DNA of 50,484 nt from positions 1,178,308 through 1,228,791 of the forward strand of contig BFEA01000080.1 in assembly GCA_003427395.1 (NCBI GenBank), in the 5' to 3' direction. Source of the DNA: Chara braunii. Its lineage: Eukaryota > Streptophyta > Charophyceae > Charales > Characeae. The position numbers were made by a program, and so were the translations under genes. Below are positions 1-10,194 of the stretch, in pieces (position 1 is the first letter of the stretch; each line of letters starts with the position of its first letter). The notes beneath the pieces are model-generated. The model was not told where the DNA came from, searched no databases, and was given only the letters and a program-made list of their open reading frames with translations.

Positions 1-34
1 ATCTCTTCTCTCTTTCTCTAGAACTATGTCGTGG
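1..34. repeat. Misjoined scrap of LTR-A sequence
   Basis: These 34 bases are identical to positions 3630-3663 inside the 3' LTR of element A and match the 5' LTR near 26550-26583. They end exactly where the mate-pair adapter begins. They were therefore probably joined to the rest of the window by a chimeric mate-pair read, not by real adjacency. Confidence 0.85.
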
Positions 35-72
35 CTGTCTCTTATACACATCTAGATGTGTATAAGAGACAG
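35..72. other. Nextera mate-pair junction adapter (assembly artefact)
   Basis: A perfect 38-bp palindrome is made of CTGTCTCTTATACACATCT followed directly by its reverse complement. This is the known circularisation junction of Nextera mate-pair libraries (two Tn5 mosaic ends). It is library sequence, not genome. Sequence before and after it should not be assumed adjacent. Confidence 0.97.
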
Positions 73-258
73 CACACACACTGATAGCCCACTTACAAGT
101 AAGTTGATGACTCGAGGAAGATCAGCCTCTTCATAGCCCACATCGTCTTAGACACGAGAGGGCCTGGTTGGCCTGCGGTTCCATGCATTAAGGTGATAGC
201 AAAAAGAGGGGTACCCCAAAAGCCCAAGAGAGATCCAAAGAGTAGGAACAGCAAAAAC

Positions 259-768
259 TCAGGGATTCAGAAGATCGTTTGGGTACAGGAGCTGGTACGT
301 CACATGCCCTGCATCCACTGTCCGCCATAGATTAAATTTGAAGGGATCTCGAATGAGTCTGACGGTTACTTGATTCCTTCTCCCAAAATTTTGAGTGCAG
401 TTAGGGTCCGTGCTGCGGTGACCATAAGCCTTGGACCTAAAACATCTATGGGCCGTATGAATGTGATACTCCCAACCCCCCCACCCTGTATGGGATGACA
501 TCATCCAAATTAAAAGGCACATTGGACAGATGGTTGAGAGCTAGCATGAGGTAATCATCCTGTCTAGCCTCATATGCAGGGTGGGGGTCTATAAAATCAG
601 CAATGTCATAATTTGTTCCAAAATCATGAATAAAAGCGGCCTGGATTCCTATTGGGATATGTCTGAATTCAACCCAATAGATGTCCTCCATCATTTGGTT
701 CGGCTTTTCGTCTGGTCCCTGCCTAGGCGGTGACCAAGGGTAAATCCGATCCTCGGACCAATCACATC
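259..768 (-). pseudogene. Unrecognised coding remnant, third (C-terminal) segment
   Basis: Read on the minus strand from 768 down, an open frame begins RCDWSEDRIYPWSP and runs through IYWVEFRHIPIGIQAAF and PHPAYEARQDDYLMLALNH. It then meets a C-rich run (about 468-483), where the frame appears to slip, and a second frame reads on through FGRRNQVTVRLIRDPFKFN to a stop at 259. The composition looks like real globular protein and not antisense noise. I do not recognise the family. It continues segments at 978-1112 and 27952-28195 once the TTAA-flanked insertions are removed. It could be a host gene or an older transposon gene. Confidence 0.45.
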
Positions 769-977
769 TTAAACCACCAGTACTTGGCCCAGCTATCGAT
801 GCAGAGCCTGGAATGCCCCTGCGCGCCAATTTTTGCCGAAGCGCCAGGGTACCGTTTCGTTTTTTTTTTGGCTGGCGCTTCCAGCCATTGTGGTCCGGTA
901 CCCCGAAGCCCTCAAGGCGCGGCGCGTTAACGGGAAAGCGCCGCGGCCGATAGCTGGCCCAAGTACTGGTGGTTTAA
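769..977. mobile_element. Small TTAA-flanked inverted-repeat element (MITE)
   Basis: A 201-bp element (773-973) lies between two TTAA tetranucleotides (769-772, 974-977). Its ends are inverted repeats beginning ACCACCAGTACTTGG; the inverted match runs about 29 bp with one mismatch (770-798 against 948-976). It has no coding capacity. TTAA target duplication and precise excision are the hallmarks of the piggyBac superfamily, so I infer a non-autonomous piggyBac-like MITE. Removing it while keeping one TTAA puts the flanking coding remnant back in frame (SWQK-L-RCDW), which supports the boundaries. Confidence 0.7.
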
Positions 978-1112
978 TTTTTGCCACGACTCAATTGTCT
1001 TTTTGTCATCCGTGTAACTGTAGACAGAGTCGCTGAAACTGGCAGAACGAGGAACTCTTCACACACTGCTTCATAACTGCCCGTAAATGATGTTAACCTC
1101 TTACAAATCCAC
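978..1112 (-). pseudogene. Unrecognised coding remnant, middle segment
   Basis: On the minus strand this short piece reads KWICKRLTSFTGSYEAVCEE and FLVLP. After a one-base slip it reads SFSDSVYSYTDDKKTIESWQ and continues into the segment at 768-259. It is bounded on both sides by TTAA-flanked elements. The upstream join (HKI-K-WICKR) is in frame when the large element at 1117-27947 is removed with one TTAA left behind. No family is recognised. Confidence 0.45.
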
Positions 1113-1691
1113 TTAAACCACCAGTACCTTTCCCTGCTTGAAAAAAGAAAATAGGCGGCGGTTAACATAGAAGCAAAGTGGGGTTCGGCATCACACTTGT
1201 AGCACAACAGGAGCGAAAGCCCGTGGGCCCTTGGAAAAGGGGCAAGTGGACTGCAAGATGTCCTGGAGCGAGATCCCACTAGCCATGTATGTGGATTAGA
1301 AACAAATGAAGAAAAAACTGCTAAAAAAGAAAAGAAAGTGCTCTTCTCACAGATGGTGTCTGCTCCAGGCGGGGTCTCAGATGTCAGGGCATGATTCATT
1401 GGCCATGGCTGTGGCAGTCAAGACGACGGCAATCTAATTCTATTTGTAGATCTAATTGAATATTATAATAGAATATACAAATCATGTATAGACTTTTCTG
1501 AGAATAAAAAGTTTGATAGAAAAATCTAAAATTCGAAATAGATACAGAAAAATCTAGTTAAAAAAAATATTCATTCAATATATTCAATATATCAAAAAAG
1601 AAATACAAAGAAATTGATTAAGACTATTACTCAGTAACTTTTTGTGATGCATAAAGCACACGGACCATATTCATTGACAATAGTCTGAGCG

Positions 1692-2255
1692 GTGGACCCC
1701 ACTGGCCGGCGGCTGGAAACTGCTGTTGGCCACAAAAAACTTGACGCATTTTGAAGGGACCCCACCGCAGACCAATAGTTTCGGCATTGGAAAAGGCATG
1801 GCATACCCGAATAGGAAACCGCCGAAGGGTGTTTCCCGAAAAGGCAAGTCGGGTGGGTGCTGTGGACCATGGCCTGGTACCGCACTGCTCTTGGGAATAC
1901 CATGCGACACCACGGGAAAATACGAATGTCCGCCACGGCCTCCGGGTACACAGAACGGTCCACGGCGAGGGTGCATGGTCCACGCCGTGAAGCCCGCGTC
2001 TAGAAACTGATGGACATGCCCTCCCCCCTGCTGGCCGCCTCCTTGGAAAGGGTCTGGAAACCGGTCGGCGTCGAATTTCCAGACCGTGGACCATGTAGAA
2101 ACGCCCCGTCACCATTTTGGCAACCTCTTTCCAAGCCCAGTGGGGTCTGGAATTCCTTTCCGGGCCGTCTTTCCACACCGGTTTCCAGACCCAGTGGGGT
2201 CTGGAAAACACCCCAGCCCCCAAACTTTTCCAGGCCGCCGGCCAGTGGGGTCCAC
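1692..2255. repeat. GC-rich foldback with 28-29 bp inverted ends
   Basis: Positions 1692-1719 (GTGGACCCCACTGGCCGGCG and on) recur in reverse complement at 2227-2255 with a single-base difference. The roughly 510 bp between them is GC-rich and carries internal short repeats of the type CCAGTGGGGTCTGGAA. Open frames here are by-products of that composition. It may be a small insertion within the level-1 element or part of its own structure; no clear target duplication is seen. Confidence 0.6.
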
Positions 2256-2844
2256 ACCTGAGGCTTCCTTGAAATAGGCCGCAGTGCACGCTGTTCGGTT
2301 GTTCTGACAGAAATTCTCTTTGGCAAAGGAGGGCAAGAGTAACTCCATACACCATTTGCTGTAGGTGAGGGGTTCAAACTCTCCAAGCACCTCCCAAACC
2401 ACAATCAATTTCCAGCGATGAAGCCATTTGTCTTTGCCTTCGCCGTGAATGAAACGTGCGTGATTTCATTACCCAAAAAAATTGGTCTCGTTTTCACGCA
2501 TGTTTGGGACCGCCACAGGACCCCCACAGCAAAAACGAAAGAAAAACCTATCAATGGGAGAGCAAAAAAAAACATCCTTTTCCCGGGCTTAATTCACAAA
2601 AACTGGCTACCGGTGATTTCCTGCTGAATCCACGATGCCTGACAGTCACACACCTCAAACACTAATCCACATACACTCCACATACATCGGTTGTGGATCT
2701 CGCTCGTGTTGGTGTGCAATGCATGTGGAAACGTGTGGACGCTGAAGGGGAAAAAGAGAAAAAATAAAAGCAGAAAGGTGGTTTTGCTTTTTTTTTTTTT
2801 TTTTTTTTTTTGGGAAAAAAAATAGACTCGTTTCTGATGAGTGC
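2256..2844. other. No gene seen; interior of the level-1 element
   Basis: Mixed-composition sequence with no recognisable coding region. It ends in a run of about 24 T (2788-2811). Confidence 0.5.
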
Positions 2845-3306
2845 CCGCTAGCCCTTTGGATTTTAGGGCTTCACTGTACCGTTAGCACTTTCCAGAATGT
2901 ATCTGGCTACCCTTCTGGGCAGCAGTGGATGAATCTGAGGGCAATCACATTCAGGTCTTGGTATCCCTTTTCACCTTTGTTGTCTCTTTTTCAAAGTTTT
3001 TTCCTTTTACGGAAGAATATTCTTGGTTGTTTGTGATCTGGCTCCCCGTGAGAGACGGGGGGCATTCAATGCCAGACAGCCCTTTCCATTTCAGGGCTTC
3101 GCTGCAATGTTGCCACTTTCCAGAATGTATCTGGCTGCACTTCTGCGCCGTAGTGGATGAATCTGAGTGCAATCGCGGTCAGAGCTTGGTTTCCCGTTTC
3201 CCCCTTTTTTTAATCCTCTTTTGGAAGAAGATAGTCGGTCTTTTGTGCTCTTACTCCCCGTGAGAGACGGGGAGCATTCATTGCCCTCCAGCCCTTTCCA
3301 TTCAGG
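2845..3306. repeat. Tandem repeat of about 0.2 kb, left part
   Basis: Units share CACTTTCCAGAATGTATCTGG, a GTGGATGAATCTGAG segment, a T-rich stretch, a GAGAGACGGGGAGCATTCA segment and an end CAGCCCTTTCCAT-TTCAGGGCTTCG. The CCAGAATG landmark occurs at 2892 and 3120, a spacing of 228 bp. The array is cut at 3306 by LTR element A and resumes at 27385 in the same phase. Confidence 0.8.
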
Positions 3307-4466
3307 TGTAAGGAACCTGACTGTTCACAGCTTGCTTGAGAGCATCACACCGCATGCATACATGTCATCACACGTACAAAGTGGCTTCACTCAAAACCAG
3401 ATTGAGATGAGAAATGAACCAAGTAGCGCAGCTTATATTAATAATGTCACTTAATACAAAAAGAGTATCATGAGTTCCAGAATTCAGCGCCAACAAAAGA
3501 TAGTCTCTCTCATCACACAACAGCATGGGATCTGGCTCAGCCAGTATCCTTCTTCGGAATACAAATATGGCGCCAAAAGGTAAGTGTCCAACATATCCAG
3601 ATTCACTTCCTGTTTTCTCTCTCTCTCTGATCTCTTCTCTCTTTCTCTAGAACTATGTCGTGGTTCTCTCTTTCTCTCTGCATGCACACTCTCACCTATG
3701 AAGATCTACTTTGAATGTCACTCATTGTTACCCTACTGACTAACTCTCTACTACTAACGTAAGTTGGCGCAGCTATGGCTTCCCTGCAGTCAGCGCCCAG
3801 CCTCCCTTCTTCCTGGCGCAGCTCTACTTCAGCCAACGCCTGTCCTGCCAGCTAGCGCACAAGTGCCGCAACACTTACACGCATCAATGCAAGTGGAAAT
3901 CTGTCATATGGGGAGACAGTCTCGTTTCTTATAGTGTTGGCCTTCCCAAACGAGGGCTAAATCTTGTTTGTCTTGGGTCCTTTTCCAATCCCAGCCTCTG
4001 TGTATGTGTCCCAGACCCCTTTCCTTCAAGGGTTGCTGCTGCTGCGGCGTTCAAGCCTTGATTTCGGACTCCTAATCTGAATCTAGACTTCCTTTCTGAC
4101 TTGAATTCGAACTGGGACTGAACTATTTGACTTCCTTTTAGACAGACACATCTTTTGCACGAACAGACATCCTTACTGCACGAACAGACACATTGACTGC
4201 TCGTACAGACACATCTCTGCATGAATAGATATGACTTACACATCCCCTGGATGAACAGATATGACTCAAATATTTTAGAATTTGCAACTCTTCGTCCAGG
4301 GGCACAACTGTGACCTTTGACAATGTTCGTTGCGCTAGTTAGGATGTGGCTTTTGACTCGGAGAACAGGTCTTTTGATCTGCTTTCACGAACTGGGCTCT
4401 GGGCGAGGGACACTAAGATGTTGTTTCCGTCAATCAGGGACTGCATCGGGTAAAGGATCTTTTACT
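3307..4466 (-). repeat. 3' LTR of element A
   Basis: Aligns end to end with 26225-27384; both are 1160 bp with scattered substitutions. On the minus strand its outer end is ...TTACA against ...TTGCA in the 5' copy, and its start is AGTAAAAGG against TGTAAAAGG, so the first T of the terminal TG is changed here. Confidence 0.85.
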
Positions 4467-5084
4467 CTCGCCAGCCTAGATTCGAAGTCCTCTGAGAACC
4501 CCTCATCTATCAATAATACTTATTCCTCTCTTAACTTTTTCATATGCAGATACAATCTAAGGTGCAAACTCAAGTAAATCTTCTCTTGTAAACCAGCGAT
4601 CTTCATTTGACTTCCTTTTAGACAGACACATCTTTTGCACGAACAGACATCCTTACTGCACGAACAGACACATTGACTGCACGTACAGACACATCTCTAT
4701 ATGAATAGACATGACTTACACACCCCCTGGATGAACGATATGACTCAAATATTTTAGAATTTGCAACTCTTCGTCCAGGGGCACAACTGTGACCTTTGAC
4801 AATGTCCGTTGCGCTAGTTAGGATGTGACTTTTGACTCGGAGAACAGGTCATTTGATCTGCTTTCACGAACTGGGCTCTGGGCGAGGGACACCAAGATGT
4901 TGTTTCCGTCAATCAGGGACTGCATCGGGTAAAGGACCTTTTACTCTCGCCAGCCTAAATTCGAAGTCCTCTGAGAACCCCTCATCTATCAATAATACTT
5001 ATTCCTCTCTTAGCTTTTTCATATGCAGATACAATCTGAGGTGCAAACTCAAGTAAATCTTCTCTTGTAAACCAGCGATCTTCA
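4125..5084. repeat. 480-bp tandem duplication across the pol end / 3' LTR border
   Basis: 4125-4604 and 4605-5084 are near-identical direct copies with a 1-bp indel near 4735. The unit runs from the last integrase codons through the polypurine region into the first third of the LTR. The upper copy carries the end of the integrase ORF; the lower copy leads into the complete LTR. No adapter is present at the join, so this may be real, but an assembly duplication is possible. Confidence 0.8.
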
Positions 5085-5845
5085 CTTGGGTCTTGATAGG
5101 CGAATCTTTTTTTATATTGTCGCAGGGGTCTGCCTCTTCGTCCGGTTTGGAAAGTGTTTTCAGCAACAATCTTATCCACGTCATATATATCATCCATACT
5201 AGGAGGTATCGTCGATCTGCGACTGGGAAACAACTCATTTGTCACGCAAGGTAGAAGCTTTGAGGCGTGAAACACCGGATACGTATGCAAATGTAGAGGA
5301 ATCTCAATGACATAAGAAGGCCCATCTACCTCTCCAATCACATTAAGAATCTGCCAAGGTCCTCTGTAGGCAGGTAGTAACTTCTGAGAAATGTTATCCT
5401 CAGGAGCAAACTCTTTGGACTTGACCCACACCAAATCACCTATAGCAAATTGAGATGGTCTTCTATGCTTATTTGCTTGCTCTATCATTTGGTGTTGTGC
5501 TTTCATTATATTTTCTTTTACCTTTTCAATATCTTTCTGATACTGTATCGCAAACTCACTTGTTCCTAGAGAAAGGTTATGCACCTGATCCGGATTTAAG
5601 CGATCAATGGGTCTACGAGGTCGCCATCCCAAATGCAGTTTCATCGGAGTCCTGCAGGTAGATAGGTGAACAGAGTTGTTATAGGCACTAGCAACTTTGG
5701 GCAAATGTTCATCCCAATCAATCTGGTCGGGACGGATGTACATGCACAATGTCTGGTGCAAAATCTTATTCATTTGCTCAGTCTGGTCGTTTGTTTCAGG
5801 GTGCCTACCTGATGACATAGTCAACTTAGAGCCATAGACATTCAT
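4982..5845 (-). pseudogene. Element A integrase core end and chromodomain-like C-terminus
   Basis: This open frame of about 287 residues starts at MNVYGSKLTMSSGRHPETND. It contains the catalytic Glu of the DDE core (NDQTEQMNKILHQTL, about residue 23) and the GPY/F-type module (PAYRGPWQILN through HLHTYPVFHASKLLPC, about 145-190). It ends in a chromodomain-like fold (VDKIVAENTFQTGRRGRPLR, then EDRWFTREDLLEFAPQIVSA), typical of chromoviruses, whose chromodomains steer integration. The frame just upstream is closed by TGA where TSEQ-W-QQL is expected, and the core is frameshifted near 6030, so the integrase cannot be made as one protein. Confidence 0.88.
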
Positions 5846-5979
5846 GAGTTGTTGTCATTGTTCACTCGTGAAACGTGAATCTCTGTCACTCACAATCGTT
5901 AAGGGATGTCCGTAATCTTTTACCCAATGGTTAAAGAATTCCCGGATTACTAATTCAGTCTTAGTTTCCGCTGACAATG

Positions 5980-7944
5980 CTACAAACACAGCATACTTAC
6001 TAAATCTGTTAACAATGACCATAACTTGCGTCTTCCATTCGTGCTCTTCACTTTAATATCCAAAAAATAAATGGATACGGAGTCTCCTGGACCTATTGGA
6101 ATTGGCAAGGGCTTTAATAATCCAAGGGGAGGTTGCGTTGTGCTCTTGTTTCTTTGGCAGACTTGGCAACCTTGCACATAGGCAATGCAATCGGCTTTCA
6201 TGCGAGGCCATGTATAGGAACGCAACAGGCCTGCGTAAGTCTTTTTCCATCCGAAATGGCCTTCAGTATCATGACATTCCCCCAAGATCAAGCTTTTGAT
6301 ATCTTTCACATTTGGAATGCAAAGTCGGCCATGCACATCTGTTTGTTCAAACAACAGTCTTTGTGTAACTCGATAGTTGGGAAACTCTTGTGGCGCTTCT
6401 TGCACATGCTTGATCATAGCGCCATAGACAGGATCCGTGGAATACGCATTTTTAATTTTATCTTGCAGATCGGTGCCCATATCTAAGTATGTCACCATGG
6501 CACCGAAAAAATCAGATCTTCGACTTAATGCGTCAGCAACAACGTTGTACTTACCCTTAACTGGTTTTAACTCAAAGTCATATTGATCGATTTCAGCGGC
6601 CCACCTAGTCAACTTACGTGTCATCCGCACCTGCGTTTTGAGCCAGCGAAGTGTCTCATGATCTGAGTACACTTTGAAGTGTCTTCCTATGAGATAATGC
6701 CGCCAATGATCTAGAGTCTCACGAAGAGCATACAACTCTCTCTCATATGTGGAAGCGGCGACCTTCTCATTAGGCAGTCGTCGGGACACAAACTCAAAAG
6801 GTCTGTACCCATTCCCATCATCCTGTTGGAGTACAACACCTATCCCATACTGACTGGCGTCAGTTGTGACGACAAAGGGCAAAGAAGAATCAGCGACCTT
6901 CAGAACCGGATAGTTAATTAGACATTTCTTTAGGCGTTTGAATGAAGTCGTGCAGTCCGAATCCCACTTCCAGATGGTTTCTTTCTTAAGCAATCTGCGA
7001 AGGGGTGCAACAATTATCGTGAAGTGTTTAACGAATTTTCGATAATAGTTAGCTAGCCCAAGGAACGACCGCAACTCAGTCAAAGTGCGGGGGTTTGGCC
7101 AATCTCTAATGGCTGCAATTTTTGAATCTTCCGGTTTGATACCATCACAATCAAGCACATGCCATAGATACAAAACCTGACGCTTAGCCCAATCACACTT
7201 CTTCGGGTTTAAATTCAATTTCGCTTCACGCAACTTATTTAGCACAAGTCGAAGGTGCTCACAATGTTCACTTAGACTCTTGCTAAAAATCAAAATATCA
7301 TCAAGATAGATAACGACGAATTTATCAAGCCATTCACGGAAAAGTTCATTCATTGTTCTTTGGAAAGTTGCAGGTGCATTCGTAAGACCAAAGGGCAACA
7401 CCACAAACTCATAATGCCCATACCTTGTTCGAAAGACAGTCTTGTATTGGTCTTCTGGTTCTACCTCAATCTGATGATAGTCAGACTTCAGATCAATCTT
7501 AGTGAAGTATTTGCTACCTTGCACTCGATCTAACAAATCGTCTATTTTTGGTAATGGCTCAACATTTTTAACAGTTATATCATTAAGCTTTCTATAGTCT
7601 ATACACATGCATACCCCGCCATCTTTTTTGGGTACAAATAACACAGGCGCACCATAAGGCGAGGAGTTAGGTCTTATCCACCCCTTTTCTAGCAACTCAT
7701 GAAGCTGGGTTCGCAGTTCATCCAACTCTTTCGGTGACATCCTATAGATAGGTCCCTTAGGAATCGAACTTCCTGGTATAATTTCGATGCGATGTTTAAT
7801 TGGTCGTTCTACCACACCGCTTGGGGACTCTGCCACATCTGCGAACTTTTTCAAAATCTTTTCAATTTCAGGGGATTTTGCCTCTCCTTTAACTTCACCC
7901 TCGTTTACTGGGTGAACATATGCAACGAAAACTTGATCATACAA
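5980..7944 (-). pseudogene. Element A reverse transcriptase, RNase H and N-terminal integrase
   Basis: A minus-strand frame of 654 residues. RT shows VLFVPKKDGG, DLKSDYHQI, LPFGLTNAPATFQ and the catalytic YLDD (about residue 215). RNase H shows TTDASQYGIG, TYERELYAL, YSDHETL and a terminal VADALSRR. The integrase zinc-binding HHCC motif follows (ECHDTEGHFGWKKT then GCQVCQRNK). The first catalytic Asp of integrase is replaced: the expected S-x-D-F motif reads SIYF (TAT codon). The ORF then leaves the integrase frame near 6030 and stops. The listed start is a TTG-equivalent frame opening; translation presumably continues from protease. Confidence 0.92.
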
Positions 7945-7945
7945 A

Positions 7946-8530
7946 TTATATTTTTTTCACATGGCGAGCGAACGCAGGGGCACTCATACAACAATGAGCT
8001 AAGCTGTTTTCCTTACCTGATTCGTGAAAGAGGCGGATTTTCTTCTTTCCACCTTGCGGACTAGGGAGCCAACACTCATGGTCCCGCATCTTTATATCCG
8101 CATTTGCAACTTCACCCCAATCCATACCTAGGAGAATGTCAAAGAGAAGATTATATTCCACCAAGAGAGTTAGAGAGTGGAGAACGCGTTCCACCTTCCC
8201 CTCCGCTTCGAGCCGGAAGTATACCTGGACCCCTTCAACATACTTATCCATTACAGTCCCTGTACTATTAGCTAACTTACTTACTACGGGCTGACCTAAT
8301 TGCTTTACCTTAAGCCCAAGTCGCAACTTTTGCAAACCTTTCTTACTTATGTAGTTGCGTGTAGATCCACTATCAATCATACCTCCTACTCTTATTTTAT
8401 TGACTTCAAGATCTGCAATTATTAGCTGTCCTTTTTCTCTTTTTATCTCAGTCCGGGCTTGGCAACGAGCGGCAAACTCATCACCCACGCCAGCGAGGGA
8501 TCCATCTAGAGAGATGCATACGCTTGCCAC
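7946..8530 (-). CDS. Element A aspartic protease
   Basis: A frame of about 194 residues with the retropepsin signature GGMIDSGSTRNYISKKGL (catalytic DSG, about residue 54) and the second conserved LFDILLGMDW near residue 133. In LTR elements this enzyme cleaves Gag-Pol within the particle. It ends at a TAA just after an A7 run (opposite 7951-7957). The RT frame continues one base out of register, so either an indel in the homopolymer or a recoding site separates them. Confidence 0.88.
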   Translation of the reverse strand: MASVCISLDGSLAGVGDEFAARCQARTEIKREKGQLIIADLEVNKIRVGGMIDSGSTRNYISKKGLQKLRLGLKVKQLGQPVVSKLANSTGTVMDKYVEGVQVYFRLEAEGKVERVLHSLTLLVEYNLLFDILLGMDWGEVANADIKMRDHECWLPSPQGGKKKIRLFHESGKENSLAHCCMSAPAFARHVKKI

Positions 8531-8649
8531 CTCTGGACAGGGTACTAGATGGGGGTTGTCTACCTCTTCAGTTTCTGCTAGTGGAACCTTCGAATGAGAG
8601 AATTTCTTTTTTTCAACACCCTTAGTCCCTGTAGAGGCAACTGGGACCT

Positions 8650-8919
8650 CTACTGGTTGTTCCCTTTTGCTATCCTATAGTCAGGGCAATAAGGGACAAT
8701 GTGGTCGGGGTCCCCACATTTAAGACACTGGTCAGCGGCTTTCCTTTTTTGCCAGACTTTTTCTGTAATTCCCAGTTTCTTCCAAGGTTCCCCTTCGGGT
8801 AGACCTGGATGAGGTGGGTATGGCTTATCCCACTTGTTGTACCAAGTGTCTCTTCCTCTTCCCCAGGCAGAATGGTAACCACGGCCACCTTGCGAGGGAC
8901 CATTGCCCCTTCCTCCCAC
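8650..8919 (-). CDS. Element A nucleocapsid part of gag (CCHC zinc knuckle)
   Basis: The frame begins with a Gly/Arg-rich stretch (GGRGNGPSQGGRGYHSAWGR), typical of RNA-binding nucleocapsid, then PWKKLGITEKVWQKRK, and carries the knuckle CLKCGDPDHIVPYC (C-x2-C-x4-H-x4-C). Upstream Arg/Gly-rich sequence to about 9110 is in another frame, so at least one frameshift lies within this part. Confidence 0.85.
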   Translation of the reverse strand: MGGRGNGPSQGGRGYHSAWGRGRDTWYNKWDKPYPPHPGLPEGEPWKKLGITEKVWQKRKAADQCLKCGDPDHIVPYCPDYRIAKGNNQ

Positions 8920-9175
8920 GTAGTAGCTACCTTCGCCACCACCCCTCTAGGTACCGGGTCCTCTTCCACCACGTCCGCGGCTTTCTCTTCCTCGGCCACG
9001 TCCTCTTCCTTGTCGCCCCCCCCCCGCGGGCTGCAACGGCTGCGTAACTCCCCTCCTGAGCTACCAACCCGTTGGGACCTTCCTCGAGACCATAGTCTAT
9101 CTGGTCCCAAGAAAGTGATTCGACACCTCCTTCTTCAAAGGTCAGAAGGAGGTTGTCTTTCTCAGGTATTGACCC

Positions 9176-9740
9176 TCAGATTGTGCGGTTTTGCCATTTT
9201 CTTCCCGCTTGTAGATCTTTCCAGTAATGACAATAATTGGCTTCAGCCAAGAAACCAGCATGATCTAATGCTATATTGCTGAACTTTTCATATGTCATCC
9301 CCTCCTCTTTGGTACGGGGATACAATTGAGTTCGGACGGGGTCAGGTAGTGCGCGTGCAAAGCTGTTCAATATTTGAGTCGGGGTCAATCCATGTTCACT
9401 GCATTGTAGTAGTTCATCCATGGTTGCTCTAAGCGCTGAAGTATTTTCCCATTTCTTATTGGGAAGGTTCAATATCAGTATTTATATTCTTCGTGCTAAG
9501 TTCTTATCTTTAAACCGTTCTCTGGCGGCTTTGGGAAAGTCCTCGATGCGAGTTTGTTGAGAGTATTCTACCATCGAACTGCAACATGCTTCCTTTTGTA
9601 ACGAAATGGCGAAACTCATCGCATCGTCGGCCATGCACGAAATGGTCATCAAAACTCTATCCCAATATCAAATTCGTTGTCCATAGATATAAGACTCCAC
9701 AACCGCCATCCAATGCAACGTACTTTCCTCAACAGAAAAA
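9176..9740 (-). pseudogene. Element A gag capsid region
   Basis: Minus-strand sequence reads SFAISLQKEACC, then QTRIEDFPKAARERFKDKNL, a stop, then NLPNKKWENTSALRATMDEL, HGLTPTQILNSFARALPDPV and EEGMTYEKFSNIALDHAGFL. The pattern fits the retrotransposon gag capsid domain. A stop or frameshift near 9480 breaks it. It is flanked above by the AT-rich insertion at about 9741-10190. Confidence 0.75.
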
Positions 9741-10190
9741 TTTCCCAGAATTAAATAATCATTCTAGAGTAAAATTACATTCTAAATTTTAAATTTTCAT
9801 TCCATCTTAAAAAATGTCATTCCAATTTAAAAATTTTTCGTCTTACTTGAAAACTGTTATTCCAAAAATGGGGTATCCCTTCTTATTTGAACTGCATGCT
9901 AGAGATGGAATGAAAGTCTGGATGAGTTCATGAAATATTTTAATTGGACTGCCATTCTAAGTAAGGATTTCCAGTCATAAATAGGTTAATCCAATTTAAA
10001 TTAGACGATATTTGTTGTAGTAGAATGAAAGTCTAATTAAAACATTTCATAAACTCGTCCAGACTTTCATTCCATCTTGAACAAATAGATGTAGTTGGAA
10101 GGGAAAACTCATATTTAGACGGGAACTCATCAAATTAAATTGAAAATTTTAGAATTGGACAAACATTGGAATGATAATTTATAAATATAA
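9741..10190. mobile_element. AT-rich foldback insertion within gag of element A
   Basis: Composition changes abruptly to A/T-rich between coding pieces of gag. Inside is an inverted repeat: GGAATGAAAGTCTGGATGAG at about 9908 recurs in reverse complement (with small changes) ending near 10075, extending about 36 bp. The outer borders carry weak inverted similarity (AATAATCATTCTA near 9757, TGGAATGATAATT near 10168). No ORF. Probably a small non-autonomous DNA element; borders and target duplication are unresolved. Confidence 0.5.
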
Positions 10191-10194
10191 AGGA

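Noticed and set aside
1627-2355. 242-residue minus-strand ORF
   Set aside because: It lies across the GC-rich foldback, where stops are rare by composition; overlapping frames on both strands are equally open and no domain is visible.
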